Notes: generated by a model not told the origin, from the letters alone. A stretch of 64,000 nt of DNA from Acidiferrimicrobium sp. IK (GCF_025499425.1 NZ_JAIMCB010000010.1:1-64000); one strand, 5' to 3'. Numbered from the stretch's first letter, positions 15,848 to 25,485 are shown. Program-made: numbers and translations.

Positions 15848-17755
15848 GTGCGACGTATGCACGGGCCGGACCCCGAGAAACTGAAAGACGCCTCCTTCGA
15901 GCGGGCGTCGCTGGCCCGGATCTGGCGCTTCCTCGCCCCCTACCGGGCCCGCCTGGTGATCTACCTGCTGGTCATCCTGGCCACTGCGGGGATCGGCGCC
16001 GTGCCGCCGCTGCTCATCCGGTACCTGATCGACGCCATCCCTCACCACCGCACCAGCGAGGTCGACCTGGTGGCCGGGGCGATGGTGGCCCTGGCGCTCG
16101 CCACCACCGCCCTGTCGCTCATCAACCGGTGGTTCGCGTCCTCCATCGGCGAGGGGATCATCTACGACCTGCGGGTCGCGCTCTACGACCACGTGCAGCG
16201 CATGCCGATCGCGTTTTTCACCAGGACCCAGACCGGCTCGCTCATGAGCCGGATGACCAACGACGTCCTCGACGCCCAGAACGCGGTGGGCACCGTTGCT
16301 TCGGTGACCTCGGATGTGATGACACTGGTGGCCACGCTGGTGCCGATGTTCGTGCTGTCGTGGCAGATCACGTCGCTGGCGCTGCTCGTCTTGCCTCCGT
16401 TCATCATCGTGGACCGGCTCCTCGCCGGGCGCATCGTCAAGCTGTCCCGCAAGCAGATGCAGGCCAACAGCGACATGAGCGCCACCATGACGGAGCGGTT
16501 CAACGTTTCGGGCGCCCTGCTCGTCAAGCTGTTCGGCCGGCCCGACGCCGAAGCGCGAGAGTTCGCCGGCAAGGCTGCCGGCGTGCGCGACGCGGGGATC
16601 CGCCTGGCGGTGCTCAGCCGGTACCTGTTCGCGGCGCTGTCGCTCGTCGGCGCGGTCGGTACCGCCGCGGTCTACTGGGTCGGCGGCCGGGAGGCCATCA
16701 CCGGCTCGCTCGGCGTCGGAACCGTCGTGGCCCTGGCCGCGTACGTGACCAGGTTGTATTCCCCGCTCACCGATCTGGCCACCACCCGGGTCAGCCTGTT
16801 GGGCGCCGCGGTCAGCTTCGACCGGGTGTTCGAGGTCCTCGACGCCGAGCCGATGGTCGCCGACGCGCCGGGAGCCCAGCCGCTGCCCACCCCGGTGCAG
16901 GGACGGGTGTCGGCCACCAACGTGTGGTTCCGGTACCCGGCGGCGGAGGAGGTGTCGGTGGCGTCCCTCGAGTCGGCGGCCACGCTGGCGCAGCGGGGAG
17001 GCCCGGGCGACTGGGTGCTGCGCGACATCTCCTTCGTGGCCGAGCCGGGCACCATGACTGCGCTGGTCGGCCCGTCCGGCGCCGGCAAGACGACGCTGTC
17101 GGCTCTGGTGTCGCGGCTCTACGATCCTCTCGGCGGGTCGATGGCGATCGACGGCCACGACCTGCGGGACGTGACCTTGGCCAGCGTGGCCGGCGCCATC
17201 GGCGTGGTCAGCCAGGACGCCCACCTCTTCCACGACACCATCGGGTCCAACCTGCGCTACGCCAGGCCGTCGGCCACCGACGAGGAGATCGTCGCCGCGG
17301 CCCGGGGCGCGCGCATCCACGACCTGATCGCGTCCCTGCCCGACGGTTACGACACGGTGGTCGGCGAGCGGGGCCACCGCCTGTCAGGCGGCGAGAAGCA
17401 GCGCTTGGCCATCGCCCGGGTGCTACTCAAGAACCCGGCCATAGTCGTGCTCGACGAGGCCACCGCCCACCTCGACTCCGAGACCGAGCACCTCGTGCAG
17501 CAGGCGCTGGCCGAGGCCCTGGTCGGGCGGACATCGATCGTCATCGCCCACCGGCTCTCCACCATCCAAGCCGCCGACCAGATCCTGGTCGTCGACGGCG
17601 GCACCATCGTCGAGCGTGGCACCCACCTGTCGCTGATCGAGACCGGTGGCCTCTACGCCGACTTGTACCGCACGCAGTACCTGCGGGGGCCCGATGCGCC
17701 GCCCGCCGCGGGTTCGGACCTCGACGCTGCGGCTGGGGTGGCGCCGGCCGGTTAG
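15848..17755 (+). CDS. ABC exporter, fused membrane and ATPase domains
   Basis: 635 aa half-transporter acting as a homodimer. Six TM helices occupy ~30-330, then the nucleotide-binding domain: Walker A GPSGAGKTTLS, Q-loop in GVVSQDAHLFHDT, signature LSGGEKQRLAIARVLL, Walker B IVVLDEATAHLD and H-loop in VIAHRLS. It is MsbA/multidrug-like. GTG 15848 has an ideal AAGGAGG; an in-frame ATG at 15857 is alternative. A hairpin upstream can hide the ribosome site. It ends 21 bp from the convergent MBL gene. Confidence 0.95.
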   Translation: MRRMHGPDPEKLKDASFERASLARIWRFLAPYRARLVIYLLVILATAGIGAVPPLLIRYLIDAIPHHRTSEVDLVAGAMVALALATTALSLINRWFASSIGEGIIYDLRVALYDHVQRMPIAFFTRTQTGSLMSRMTNDVLDAQNAVGTVASVTSDVMTLVATLVPMFVLSWQITSLALLVLPPFIIVDRLLAGRIVKLSRKQMQANSDMSATMTERFNVSGALLVKLFGRPDAEAREFAGKAAGVRDAGIRLAVLSRYLFAALSLVGAVGTAAVYWVGGREAITGSLGVGTVVALAAYVTRLYSPLTDLATTRVSLLGAAVSFDRVFEVLDAEPMVADAPGAQPLPTPVQGRVSATNVWFRYPAAEEVSVASLESAATLAQRGGPGDWVLRDISFVAEPGTMTALVGPSGAGKTTLSALVSRLYDPLGGSMAIDGHDLRDVTLASVAGAIGVVSQDAHLFHDTIGSNLRYARPSATDEEIVAAARGARIHDLIASLPDGYDTVVGERGHRLSGGEKQRLAIARVLLKNPAIVVLDEATAHLDSETEHLVQQALAEALVGRTSIVIAHRLSTIQAADQILVVDGGTIVERGTHLSLIETGGLYADLYRTQYLRGPDAPPAAGSDLDAAAGVAPAG

Positions 17756-17776
17756 GGCGGCTGCGGCGCCGGCCGC

Positions 17777-18745
17777 TCAGTGGGGGTGAGGGTGCGGGTG
17801 GGCGCTCGGCTGCGGATGGGCGCTCGGCTGGGCGGCGCCGTCCCCCTTGGTGGTCTCCAGCCACCGCACCAAGCCGGCGGCGTTGGAGTGGATCCCATTG
17901 AGGGTCTCGAGCTTGGCGCGGTGCTCCTCGGGGATGTCGGCCAGCTCGCCGCCGAACGCGATCTCGAGGGCGGCCACCACGTCGCTTCCCTCCCGCCACG
18001 CCTTCTCCGCCACCGAGGCCCACTGGCGGAGGATCTCCTCTGCCTCCTCCAACATCGCCATCGGATCTGGCAGCAGCCCGTAGTGGGCGAGGGCCACGCC
18101 GGCCGGCGTGCGGTCCCGGAACTTTCGTAGCGAGGTGACCGCTTGCTCGAGGTCGAAGTCCGCCGGCGGGGTCGCCGGGCGCAGCACGCCGGCGTCGGGC
18201 AGCCGGACGCCGACCGCGTCGCCAGCGAAGAGGACGCCGCTCTGGCTGTCGTGGAGGGCCAGGTGGTGCTTGGCGTGACCGGGCGAGTCGATGGTCGTCA
18301 ACGCGTGGCCCGGCCCGATCTCGATCTCCTCGCCGTCGGCCAGCACGTGCAGGCGCTCCGCCGGCGTGGGGTCGAGGCGGCCGTAGAGCGTGTCGAGCAG
18401 GTCGCCGTAGACCAGCGACGCGGAACGCACCAGCCGCTCCGGGTCGGCCAGGTGCCGGGCGCCGCGCTCGTGGACGTAGACGGTGGCTTTCGGGAAGGCC
18501 CGGGCCACGTCGCCGACCCCTCCGGCGTGGTCGAGGTGGATGTGGGTCACCGCCACGCCGGCGAGGTCACCGGCGGCGACGCCGTGATCCTCGAGGGCGG
18601 CGAGCAGCGCCGGCACCGAGCTTTGGCTGCCGGTCTCGATCAAGACCGGCGCCGGTCCCTCGATCAGGTAGCCGGCGGTGACCTGTGACCACCCGCCGAG
18701 CAGCGTGTCGATCTCCCAGACGCCTGGTGCGATGTAGGACCCCAT
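17777..18745 (-). CDS. MBL-fold metallo-hydrolase with His/Pro-rich tail
   Basis: 322 aa. The zinc-binding THIHLDH is at ~67-73, a His in DSPGHAKHH (~153), the bridging Asp in LFAGDAVG and the last His in ALAHYG. The metal set is complete and suggests a hydrolase of the glyoxalase II-like branch. The C-terminus is unusual: after WLETTKGDGAAQ it ends in repeated SAHPQ/SAHPH units finishing HPHPHPH, seven His within ~16 residues, a possible metal-collecting tail. Substrate unknown; stands alone. Confidence 0.85.
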   Translation of the reverse strand: MGSYIAPGVWEIDTLLGGWSQVTAGYLIEGPAPVLIETGSQSSVPALLAALEDHGVAAGDLAGVAVTHIHLDHAGGVGDVARAFPKATVYVHERGARHLADPERLVRSASLVYGDLLDTLYGRLDPTPAERLHVLADGEEIEIGPGHALTTIDSPGHAKHHLALHDSQSGVLFAGDAVGVRLPDAGVLRPATPPADFDLEQAVTSLRKFRDRTPAGVALAHYGLLPDPMAMLEEAEEILRQWASVAEKAWREGSDVVAALEIAFGGELADIPEEHRAKLETLNGIHSNAAGLVRWLETTKGDGAAQPSAHPQPSAHPHPHPH

Positions 18746-18805
18746 GGTGGTGACCCTACGCCGCCTTCGCCCGGATCGCCGAGGGCGGCCGGCGGTGCCT
18801 AGCCG

Positions 18806-19510
18806 CTACCAACGCCCCGGCTGCACCGCCCAAGACGCCGAGGGCCCGGCGTCGATGCCGCCGGCACCCAACCCCGGCGCCGGCACCGGCAGGTCGGCGG
18901 AGGTGCGCAGGTTGAGCAGCCCAGCCCATACCGGCAGGCCGGCATCGGGGCCGTCGCTGTCGCCGGGGGGCCCGGTGCGGGACTTGGCGGACGCCTCGGC
19001 GAGGGGCAGCGCGACGACAATGGTCTGGCGCAGCTCGCTGTCGGTGGGGGGTCGGGCCTCGGCGGTGCGCCCGGGCAGCATGTGCTCGACGATGGCTTCG
19101 AGCGCGGCGGCTTTGTCCGCCGGCTCGGTGATGTGGCGGGCCTGGCCGAACACGACGACGGAGCGGTAGTTGATGGAGTGGCTGAACGTGGAGCGGGCAA
19201 GGACCATGGCGTCGACGTGGGTCACGGTGGCTACCAGCTGCGCCCCGCCAGCGGCGGCCTTGAACAGGTGGTTGGCGGCTGCACCGTGCAGCAGCAGTTC
19301 GCCGCCGGCGCCGGCGAAGCCCGACACCCCGTAGGCGGTGGGGACCATCCAGGTCGTGCCGGCGTCGTGGCAGGCTACGTGGCAGATGAAGCCCTCGCCG
19401 AGGATGGCGTCGATCTGCTCGACCTCGTAGGTGGCTCGGTCCCGGTGGCGGCGGACCTGGGTTCGGCCCGTCGGTTCGAGCGAATCGGTCACCGGCGGCT
19501 CAGCGGTCAT
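18806..19510 (-). CDS. Pyridoxamine 5'-phosphate oxidase-like flavoprotein
   Basis: 234 aa from ATG 19510 inside the end of the phosphatase gene (11-nt overlap). It has the split-barrel FMN-binding pattern: IDAILGEGFICHVACHDAGTTWMVPTAYG, LLLHGAAANHLFKAAAGGAQLVATVTHVDAMVLARS and NYRSVVVFGQARHI. These are single-barrel flavin or F420-type proteins that bind FMN, F420 or heme; the fold alone does not settle which. Coupled with the HisN-like gene upstream. Confidence 0.85.
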   Translation of the reverse strand: MTAEPPVTDSLEPTGRTQVRRHRDRATYEVEQIDAILGEGFICHVACHDAGTTWMVPTAYGVSGFAGAGGELLLHGAAANHLFKAAAGGAQLVATVTHVDAMVLARSTFSHSINYRSVVVFGQARHITEPADKAAALEAIVEHMLPGRTAEARPPTDSELRQTIVVALPLAEASAKSRTGPPGDSDGPDAGLPVWAGLLNLRTSADLPVPAPGLGAGGIDAGPSASWAVQPGRW

Positions 19511-20399
19511 GGCCGCCGAGTATGGCCAGTGCTGCGTCGTGAACCAAACCATTTGTGCTGATGGCCGATCCCCCGTCGGGCCGGGGGGCGCCGGTCATGT
19601 CGCTGAACCGGCCGCCGGCCTCCTCCACGATGACCTGGAGGGCGGCGAGGTCCCAGAGCGACGCGACGGGGTCGAGGCCCACGTCGCAGGCCCCTTCGGC
19701 GACGAGCATGTGGGACCAGAAGTCGCCGAAGCCGCGGTCGCGCCAGGTGGCCGCGGCGAGCGCGGCCAGGCGGGCGACGCCGCCCGGGTGCTCGTCCCAG
19801 CTCTCCAGGCCCGGCCCGGTGATCTGGGCGTCGCCGAGTGCGGCCACCTTGGACACCCGGATCGGCGCGACCTGCCCCATGGAGCCGGCGAGCGACGACG
19901 ACGGGCACGGGCCGGCGAAGGCCCCCAGTCCCCGACCGGCCCACCAGCGCCGGCCGAGCGCTGGCGCCGAAACGGTCCCCACGACGATCGCTCCGTCGAC
20001 CTCGAGGGCGATGAGGGTGGCCCAGACGGGGATGCCTCGGACGAAGTTCTTGGTGCCGTCGATCGGGTCGAGGATCCACCGGCGCGGCCCGGTGCCGGTG
20101 GTGCCGTACTCCTCGCCTACCACCGCGTCGCCGGGACGCTCCGCGGCGATGAGCGAGCGGATGGCGGTCTCGACGCCCCGGTCGGCGTCGGTGACCGGGG
20201 TGAGGTCCGGCTTGGTGTCCACCACCAACCCGGCGGAGCGGAACGCGGCGACGGTCAGCTCGTCGGCCCGGTCGGCGAGGCGCAAGGCCAGCGCCAGGTC
20301 GGCCGGGTCAGCCGCAGCCGGCCCAGCGGCAGCAGCCGGGTCGCCGGCACGCCGACCGCCTGACGGATCGGGAACAGAAGCAGAAGCGGGGGGAGGCAC
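19500..20399 (-). CDS. Inositol-monophosphatase family, histidinol-phosphatase-like
   Basis: 299 aa Mg2+-dependent phosphatase. Metal ligands are present: the Glu in VVGEEYG, WILDPIDGTKNFVRG as the core D-P-I-D-G-T motif, and SLWDLAALQVIVEEAGGRFSD near the C-terminus. The aromatic pattern and length fit HisN-type actinobacterial histidinol phosphatases, but inositol or other sugar phosphates are possible and no his gene is in the window. The first ~35 residues are Ala/Pro-rich. The downstream oxidase overlaps by 11 nt. Confidence 0.85.
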   Translation of the reverse strand: MPPPASASVPDPSGGRRAGDPAAAAGPAAADPADLALALRLADRADELTVAAFRSAGLVVDTKPDLTPVTDADRGVETAIRSLIAAERPGDAVVGEEYGTTGTGPRRWILDPIDGTKNFVRGIPVWATLIALEVDGAIVVGTVSAPALGRRWWAGRGLGAFAGPCPSSSLAGSMGQVAPIRVSKVAALGDAQITGPGLESWDEHPGGVARLAALAAATWRDRGFGDFWSHMLVAEGACDVGLDPVASLWDLAALQVIVEEAGGRFSDMTGAPRPDGGSAISTNGLVHDAALAILGGHDR

Positions 20400-20447
20400 C
20401 GCCGAAGGCTAGTGAAGGGCCGGGCCGCCCCCGGCGACGGGGGCGCC

Positions 20448-22040
20448 TCAGGCCATGGCGACGAGGTCGAGGAGGTCGTCGCTCCAGGCGTCCTCGGTCC
20501 CGTCGGGCATGAGCAGCACCCGGTCGGGTGCCAGCTCGGTGACGAACTCAGCGTCGTGGCTGACCACGATCATCGTGCCCGGCCAGTCGGCGAGGGCCGA
20601 GCCGATGGCGGTGCGCGACGGCGGGTCGAGGTTGTTGGTCGGCTCGTCGAGGAGCAGCAGGTTGTGGTTGCCGGCGACGAGCTGGGCCAAGGCCAGCTTG
20701 GTCTTCTCGCCGCCCGACAGGGTCGACGCGTCCTGGAAGGCGATGTCCCCGTACAGGCCGAACATGCCGAGCAAGGCCCGCAGCTCGCGCTCCGCGATGG
20801 GCGACGACGAGCGCATGTGGTCGAGCACCGGCACGCCGGGGCGGATGCCTTCGTGCTCCTGGGCGTAGTAACCGGGGGACACGTTGAGCCCGGTGCGGTA
20901 GGAGCCGGCCGACGCGCTGGACTGGCCGGCGAGGATCCGCAGAAGCGACGTCTTGCCGGCGCCGTTGAGGCCCATGATCAGCAGGCGCTGCCCTCGCTCC
21001 ACCGCGAAGGACACGTCGGTGAACACCGGCGGGCCGCCGTAGGACTTGGCTACGTCGGTCACTTCGAGGACGATGCGCCCCGATGCCGGCGGGGTCGGGA
21101 ACTTCACCCGGTACTTGCGTTCGTGGCTGGTCGGTCCGCTGACCGCGGTGGCGGTGAGGCGCGACGCCCGCTTGTCCAGGCTCTTGGCCACGCGGGCCCG
21201 CTTGGCTGTCTGGCCGCGCATGGAGTCGGCCAGCGTGGAGAGGCGTTTGATCTCGGCCTGCTGGCGGTCGGCCAGGCGGCCCAGGCGGATCTCGTCGGCG
21301 GCCCGGGCGGTGCGGTACTGGGAGTAGGTGCCCTTGTACTCGTGGATCTGGCCCTCGTCGAGGTGCAGGACCCGGGTGATGGCCTCGTCGAGCAGGTCCA
21401 GGTCGTGGCTGATCACGAGCAGCGCACCCCGGTAGGAGCGCAGGAACCCCATCAGCCACGCCTTGGCGTCGCTGTCGAGGTGGTTGGTCGGCTCGTCGAG
21501 GAGCAACACCTCGGAGCCGGCGAAGAGGATCCGGGCCAGCTCCACCCGGCGGCGCTCGCCACCGGAGAGGACGTCGATCGGCAAGTCGATGCGGTCCGCG
21601 GTGAGGCCCAGACCGGCGACTAGCGAGCGGACCTCGGACTCCGCGGCGTACCCACCGGCCGACGCGAACGCCTCCTCGGCCTTCGCGAAGCGGTGGATGG
21701 CCCGCTCCGAGGGGTCCTCCTCCATAGCCAGGCGCAGCTTCTCGACCCGCTGCGCGGCCTCGTCGAGTCCCTTGCCCGACAGCACGTAGGCCAAGCCGGT
21801 GGAGTCGGTGGCCTCCTTGAGCTTGCGGGGGTCCTGCGACAAGAACCCGAGCTGGCCCTGGATCGACACCTGCCCGTCATAGGCCGGCGCCTCGCCGCCG
21901 AGCACCTTGAACAGGCTGGTCTTGCCGGCGCCGTTGCGGCCCACCAGGCCGACCTTGTCACCGGCGCGCACGACGAACGACGCCTCCTCGAGGGTGAGGC
22001 GTCCACCGACTTCCACGCTCAACTGGCGGGCCTGTAGCAC
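20448..22040 (-). CDS. ABC-F family ATPase (ribosome-associated)
   Basis: 530 aa with two ATPase domains and no membrane part. First: GRNGAGKTSLFKV, LSGGERRRVELARI, LLLDEPTNHLD. Second: GLNGAGKTSLLRI, LSGGEKTKLALAQL, LLLDEPTNNLD. The linker between them (AADEIRLGRLADRQQAEIKRL...) is charged and helical, as needed to reach the ribosomal P site. ABC-F proteins restore stalled translation or protect ribosomes from antibiotics; which one is not evident. Divergent from the L11 methyltransferase-like gene, so both neighbours are translation-related. Confidence 0.92.
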   Translation of the reverse strand: MLQARQLSVEVGGRLTLEEASFVVRAGDKVGLVGRNGAGKTSLFKVLGGEAPAYDGQVSIQGQLGFLSQDPRKLKEATDSTGLAYVLSGKGLDEAAQRVEKLRLAMEEDPSERAIHRFAKAEEAFASAGGYAAESEVRSLVAGLGLTADRIDLPIDVLSGGERRRVELARILFAGSEVLLLDEPTNHLDSDAKAWLMGFLRSYRGALLVISHDLDLLDEAITRVLHLDEGQIHEYKGTYSQYRTARAADEIRLGRLADRQQAEIKRLSTLADSMRGQTAKRARVAKSLDKRASRLTATAVSGPTSHERKYRVKFPTPPASGRIVLEVTDVAKSYGGPPVFTDVSFAVERGQRLLIMGLNGAGKTSLLRILAGQSSASAGSYRTGLNVSPGYYAQEHEGIRPGVPVLDHMRSSSPIAERELRALLGMFGLYGDIAFQDASTLSGGEKTKLALAQLVAGNHNLLLLDEPTNNLDPPSRTAIGSALADWPGTMIVVSHDAEFVTELAPDRVLLMPDGTEDAWSDDLLDLVAMA

Positions 22041-22072
22041 CCGTCCATTGTGGCGGACATCCGGGCCGGGGC

Positions 22073-22888
22073 GTGACAGTGTTTCCTGTGCCCCAGGACA
22101 TGGTCGTAGAGCTCACCGTCCCCGAGGGGGTTGCCGAGCTCTCCGCCGACCGGTTGTGGGGGGCCGGAGCGACCGCGGTGGGCTGGCAGGACCGCGACGG
22201 CGCCGTCACCCTCGTCGCCTCTTTCCCCACCTCTGACGCGGCCCGCACGGTGGCCGAGGAGCTGGGCGCCCAGCTGCGCGCCGTCGACGATTCCTGGCGG
22301 GATGTGTGGAAGCGCTACGCCGAGCCGGTCCGGGTCGGCGGGCTGGTCGTGGCGCCGGCGTGGCGGGACGTCGAGGTGGGCGGGCGGCTGGTGGTGCGCA
22401 TCGACCCGGGCTGGAGCTTCGGCAGCGGCACCCACCCGAGCACCAGGTTGATCCTCGCCGAGCTGGACCGGCACCCGCCGGCCGGGCTGCGGGTGCTCGA
22501 CGTGGGTTGTGGCAGCGGGATCCTGGCGGTGACCGCGGCGCTGCTCGGCGCAGCGGCGGTGGACGCGGTCGACATCGAGGTGGACGCAGTAGCGGCGAGC
22601 ACGGCCAACGCCGACGCAAACGGGGTCGGAGAAAAGGTGCGGGTTTCGGCCACGCCGGTCGGGGACCTCCAAGGCACCTGGGACCTGGCCCTCGTCAACG
22701 TCACCGCGGCGGTCCACGCAACAATCGGAGCGCACGTCGCGCCCCTGGTGCGCAGCGCGGGCCGGTTGCTGCTCGCCGGCCTGCTCCCCGGGCAGTGGCG
22801 CCACGTCGCGGGCGCGTATCCAGGGACCGCGGTCGTCGACCGGCCCGAGCTGGACGGCTGGGAAGGCGTGATCCTGATCAAGGCGTGA
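22073..22888 (+). CDS. prmA: Ribosomal protein L11 methyltransferase-like
   Basis: 271 aa from GTG 22073. The N-terminal domain is short; then DPGWSFGSGTHPSTRLIL (the PrmA substrate/AdoMet segment, normally AFGTGTHPTT), AdoMet motif I VLDVGCGSGILAV, DIEVDAVAASTANADANGV and motif DLALVNVTAAVH, where typical PrmA has NILA. It ends with SGLL-type LLLAGLLPGQW. It likely trimethylates L11 or a related protein; the NVTA variant leaves some doubt. Confidence 0.8.
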   Translation: MTVFPVPQDMVVELTVPEGVAELSADRLWGAGATAVGWQDRDGAVTLVASFPTSDAARTVAEELGAQLRAVDDSWRDVWKRYAEPVRVGGLVVAPAWRDVEVGGRLVVRIDPGWSFGSGTHPSTRLILAELDRHPPAGLRVLDVGCGSGILAVTAALLGAAAVDAVDIEVDAVAASTANADANGVGEKVRVSATPVGDLQGTWDLALVNVTAAVHATIGAHVAPLVRSAGRLLLAGLLPGQWRHVAGAYPGTAVVDRPELDGWEGVILIKA

Positions 22889-22954
22889 GAACTCGCGGCC
22901 GCGGGTACTGGTCGCTGGAAGGCAGGTGGGCGCCGGTAGACGGGAGGCGACGAC

Positions 22955-24595
22955 ATGGCCACAGCGCTCGATCGTGGGACGACGGCGTCGAAGAGCGGGT
23001 TTCGCCGGGAGGTGGGCGTGGTCGGCCTGCTGTTCACCTCGCTCGGTTCGGTGATCGGCTCCGGCTGGCTGCTCGGCGCCTTGCACGGAGCGCAGGCGGC
23101 AGGACCGGCGTCGCTGATCTCGTGGCTGCTCGCCGGGGCGGTGGTGATCGTGCTGGCGCTGGTCTACGCGGAGCTCGGAGCCGCGTACCCGGTGGCCGGC
23201 GGGTCGGTGTCGTTCCCGATCTACGCGTTCGGCGGCTCGGCCGGGATGGTCAACGGGTGGATGGCGTGGCTGGGCACGGTGGCCCTGGCCCCGATCGAGG
23301 TCGAGGCTGCGCTCACCTACCTGACCAACCTGAAGCACCTGCACTGGCTGACCCACACCCCCAAGGGCAGCACCAGCGCCGTCCTCACCTTCCCCAACGG
23401 GTTCTTGGTGGCGGTGGCGCTGGTCGTCGTCTTCGCGGTGATCAACGTCCTCGGCGTGCGGTCGCTGGCCCGGACCAACACCGCGGCGGTGTGGTGGAAG
23501 ACCGCGATCCCGGTGCTCACCTTGATCACGCTGATGGTCACCGCCTTCCACTCCGGCAACTTCAGCGCCGGAGGAGGCTTCGCTCCCTTCGGCGTCCGGG
23601 GGATCTTCGCGGCGTTGCCGGTCGGTGTGGTGTTCGCCCTGCAGGGGTTCGAGCAGGCCACCCAGATGGGCGCCGAGGCCCGCAACCCGAGCAAGGACCT
23701 GCCCCGGGCGATCATCGGGTCGGTGCTCATCGGGGTGGTGGTGTACTTCCTGCTCGAGGTGGCCTTCGTCGGCTCCCTCGACCCGGCCAACCTGGCGCAC
23801 GGCTGGGCCAACCCGATCCCGAAGGGCAACTTCGGCCCATACGCCACGATCGCCTCTGGCTTGGGGCTCACCTGGCTGGCGGGGATCATCTACGCCGACG
23901 CGTTCATCTCCCCCGCGGGGACCGGGCTGATCTACACCGCCACCAGCAGCCGCATCAGCTACGCGATGGGACGCAACGACTACTTCCCGTCGAAGGCTGC
24001 GGTGCTCTCCGAGCGGGGGATCCCGGTGTGGTCGATCGGGGTTTCCGCGCTGGTCGGGATCGTCATGCTGCTGCCGTTCCCGGGGTGGGAGAGCCTGGTC
24101 AACTTCATCACGTCCGCGTCCGCTCTCATGTACGCGTTCGCTCCCCTGGCCCTCGGCGCCCTGCGCCGCCAGGACCCGGACCGGCCCCGCCCCTACCGGC
24201 TGCCGGCCGCCGGTTTCTGGGGTCCGGTCGGGTTCGTCATGGCCAACCTGATCTTCTACTGGGGCGGATGGAAGACCAACTGGCGCCTGATGGCCGCCAT
24301 CGCCATCGGCGCCGTCGTCATGGCCGTCGCCCGCGCCTTCAAGGACCCGGCGTCCCGGCCCGCCCTGGACTGGCGCCACAACTGGTGGATGATCCCGTGG
24401 CTGGCCGGTCTGACCGTCATCTCGGCGTTCGGCCAGTACGGCACCGGCCACAAGATCATCCCGTTCTGGATCGACATCGCGGTGGTGGCGGTGTTCTCGC
24501 TCGCGGTGTATCGGTTGGCGCTCTACACCCGCCTCCCCCACCACGTCACCGCCGGGTACGTGGCCGATACAGCCAGCGAGATGGAACTCGAGTAG
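22955..24595 (+). CDS. APC superfamily amino-acid permease
   Basis: 546 aa, about 12 TM segments plus a C-terminal pair. The N-terminal LFTSLGSVIGSGWLLG (TM1, with the unwound GSG/GW element) and GFEQATQMGAEARNPSKDLPRAI (TM6 to loop) are APC hallmarks. YPVAGGSVSFPIYAFGGSAG is the conserved TM2-3 segment. Likely a proton-coupled amino acid or amine importer; a periplasmic loop lies at LKHLHWLTHTPKGS. ATG 22955 follows GGGAGG. Downstream is the convergent hydrolase. Confidence 0.9.
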   Translation: MATALDRGTTASKSGFRREVGVVGLLFTSLGSVIGSGWLLGALHGAQAAGPASLISWLLAGAVVIVLALVYAELGAAYPVAGGSVSFPIYAFGGSAGMVNGWMAWLGTVALAPIEVEAALTYLTNLKHLHWLTHTPKGSTSAVLTFPNGFLVAVALVVVFAVINVLGVRSLARTNTAAVWWKTAIPVLTLITLMVTAFHSGNFSAGGGFAPFGVRGIFAALPVGVVFALQGFEQATQMGAEARNPSKDLPRAIIGSVLIGVVVYFLLEVAFVGSLDPANLAHGWANPIPKGNFGPYATIASGLGLTWLAGIIYADAFISPAGTGLIYTATSSRISYAMGRNDYFPSKAAVLSERGIPVWSIGVSALVGIVMLLPFPGWESLVNFITSASALMYAFAPLALGALRRQDPDRPRPYRLPAAGFWGPVGFVMANLIFYWGGWKTNWRLMAAIAIGAVVMAVARAFKDPASRPALDWRHNWWMIPWLAGLTVISAFGQYGTGHKIIPFWIDIAVVAVFSLAVYRLALYTRLPHHVTAGYVADTASEMELE

Positions 24596-24673
24596 CCGTG
24601 AGCGTCAGGCCTCCTGCCGTCAGCGAGGCGCGTGGCGGTCCCGGGGGTCGCCTGGCCGTGGGCAGCCGCTCGA

Positions 24674-25471
24674 TCAGCTCCTGGGGCCAGGGGCGGTAGC
24701 CGTTTGGGGGGCGGGCAGCTGCGCCCAGAAGTCTGCCAGGGCCTCCGCGACCGGCGCCGGCGTCTCCTCCGGCCACCAGTGGCCGACGCCATGCAGATGC
24801 GCCGTTGTCGCTCCCGCTTGGCGCGCGGCCCACTCGTGTTGCTCCACCGTCCCGCTGGCGCGCTCGAAGTCGTCGACGGCGATGAGAGCCAGACCCGGAC
24901 GTTGCGCAGCTTGGGCCAGCAGCCGCCCCGCTTCGGCCATCGCCGGCTGGCGAGCCGAGCGCAACAGCTTGAGCACGGCGTGGCCCATCTCGGGGTCCAT
25001 GCCCGCCGCGACCCGCTCCGCCATGCGCCCGGTCATGCCCAGCGCCGACGCCACTGCGAGCCGCTGCTGCAAGTCGCCTCCCCACAGTTCCTGCACCGAG
25101 GCTTCCCCGGCGCCTTCCTGCTGCCACACCTGGGCCCGCGGGTGCCAGGCGTAGTCGGGCGCGAAGACCCCGAGCGCGTCGGAGGCCCAGCTGCGGATCA
25201 GGTCTGGGCGACTCATGGCCAACGCCGCGACGTGGATCCCGCCCCAGTCGTGGCCGACCACGTCGACCGGGGCGCCGAACATCTCCAGCTGAGACGCCAG
25301 CCAGTTTCGGTAAGCAGTCGTCGACGAGTCGAACCCGCGGGGCGCGGGGACCCCGAATCCGGGTGGAGACACGACGATCGCGTCGGGCCGATCGAGCTCG
25401 CCGATGAGCGGTCCCCAGATGACTGCTGACTCGGGATTGCCGTGGACTAGGACCAACGGGGTGCGCGACAC
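24674..25471 (-). CDS. Alpha/beta hydrolase with Asp nucleophile (epoxide hydrolase/haloalkane dehalogenase type)
   Basis: 265 aa from GTG 25471, which has GAGAGG 7 nt upstream; the frame is open further but without a ribosome site. The nucleophile elbow is VVGHDWGG, that is an Asp as in epoxide hydrolases and haloalkane dehalogenases rather than Ser; oxyanion region LVLVHGNPESAVIW; catalytic His in GVGHWWPEE. Control by the divergent TetR is likely: its start is 14 bp from a palindrome (25486-25513) and a 14-bp repeat array. Substrate unknown. Confidence 0.85.
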   Translation of the reverse strand: MSRTPLVLVHGNPESAVIWGPLIGELDRPDAIVVSPPGFGVPAPRGFDSSTTAYRNWLASQLEMFGAPVDVVGHDWGGIHVAALAMSRPDLIRSWASDALGVFAPDYAWHPRAQVWQQEGAGEASVQELWGGDLQQRLAVASALGMTGRMAERVAAGMDPEMGHAVLKLLRSARQPAMAEAGRLLAQAAQRPGLALIAVDDFERASGTVEQHEWAARQAGATTAHLHGVGHWWPEETPAPVAEALADFWAQLPAPQTATAPGPRS

Positions 25472-25485
25472 AAGACGACCTCTCA

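Noticed and set aside
22019..24544. Very long minus-strand open frame opposite prmA and the APC permease
   Set aside because: Composition is Arg/Gly/His/Asp-rich in the way of GC-driven shadow frames, and the plus-strand genes have clear family motifs.
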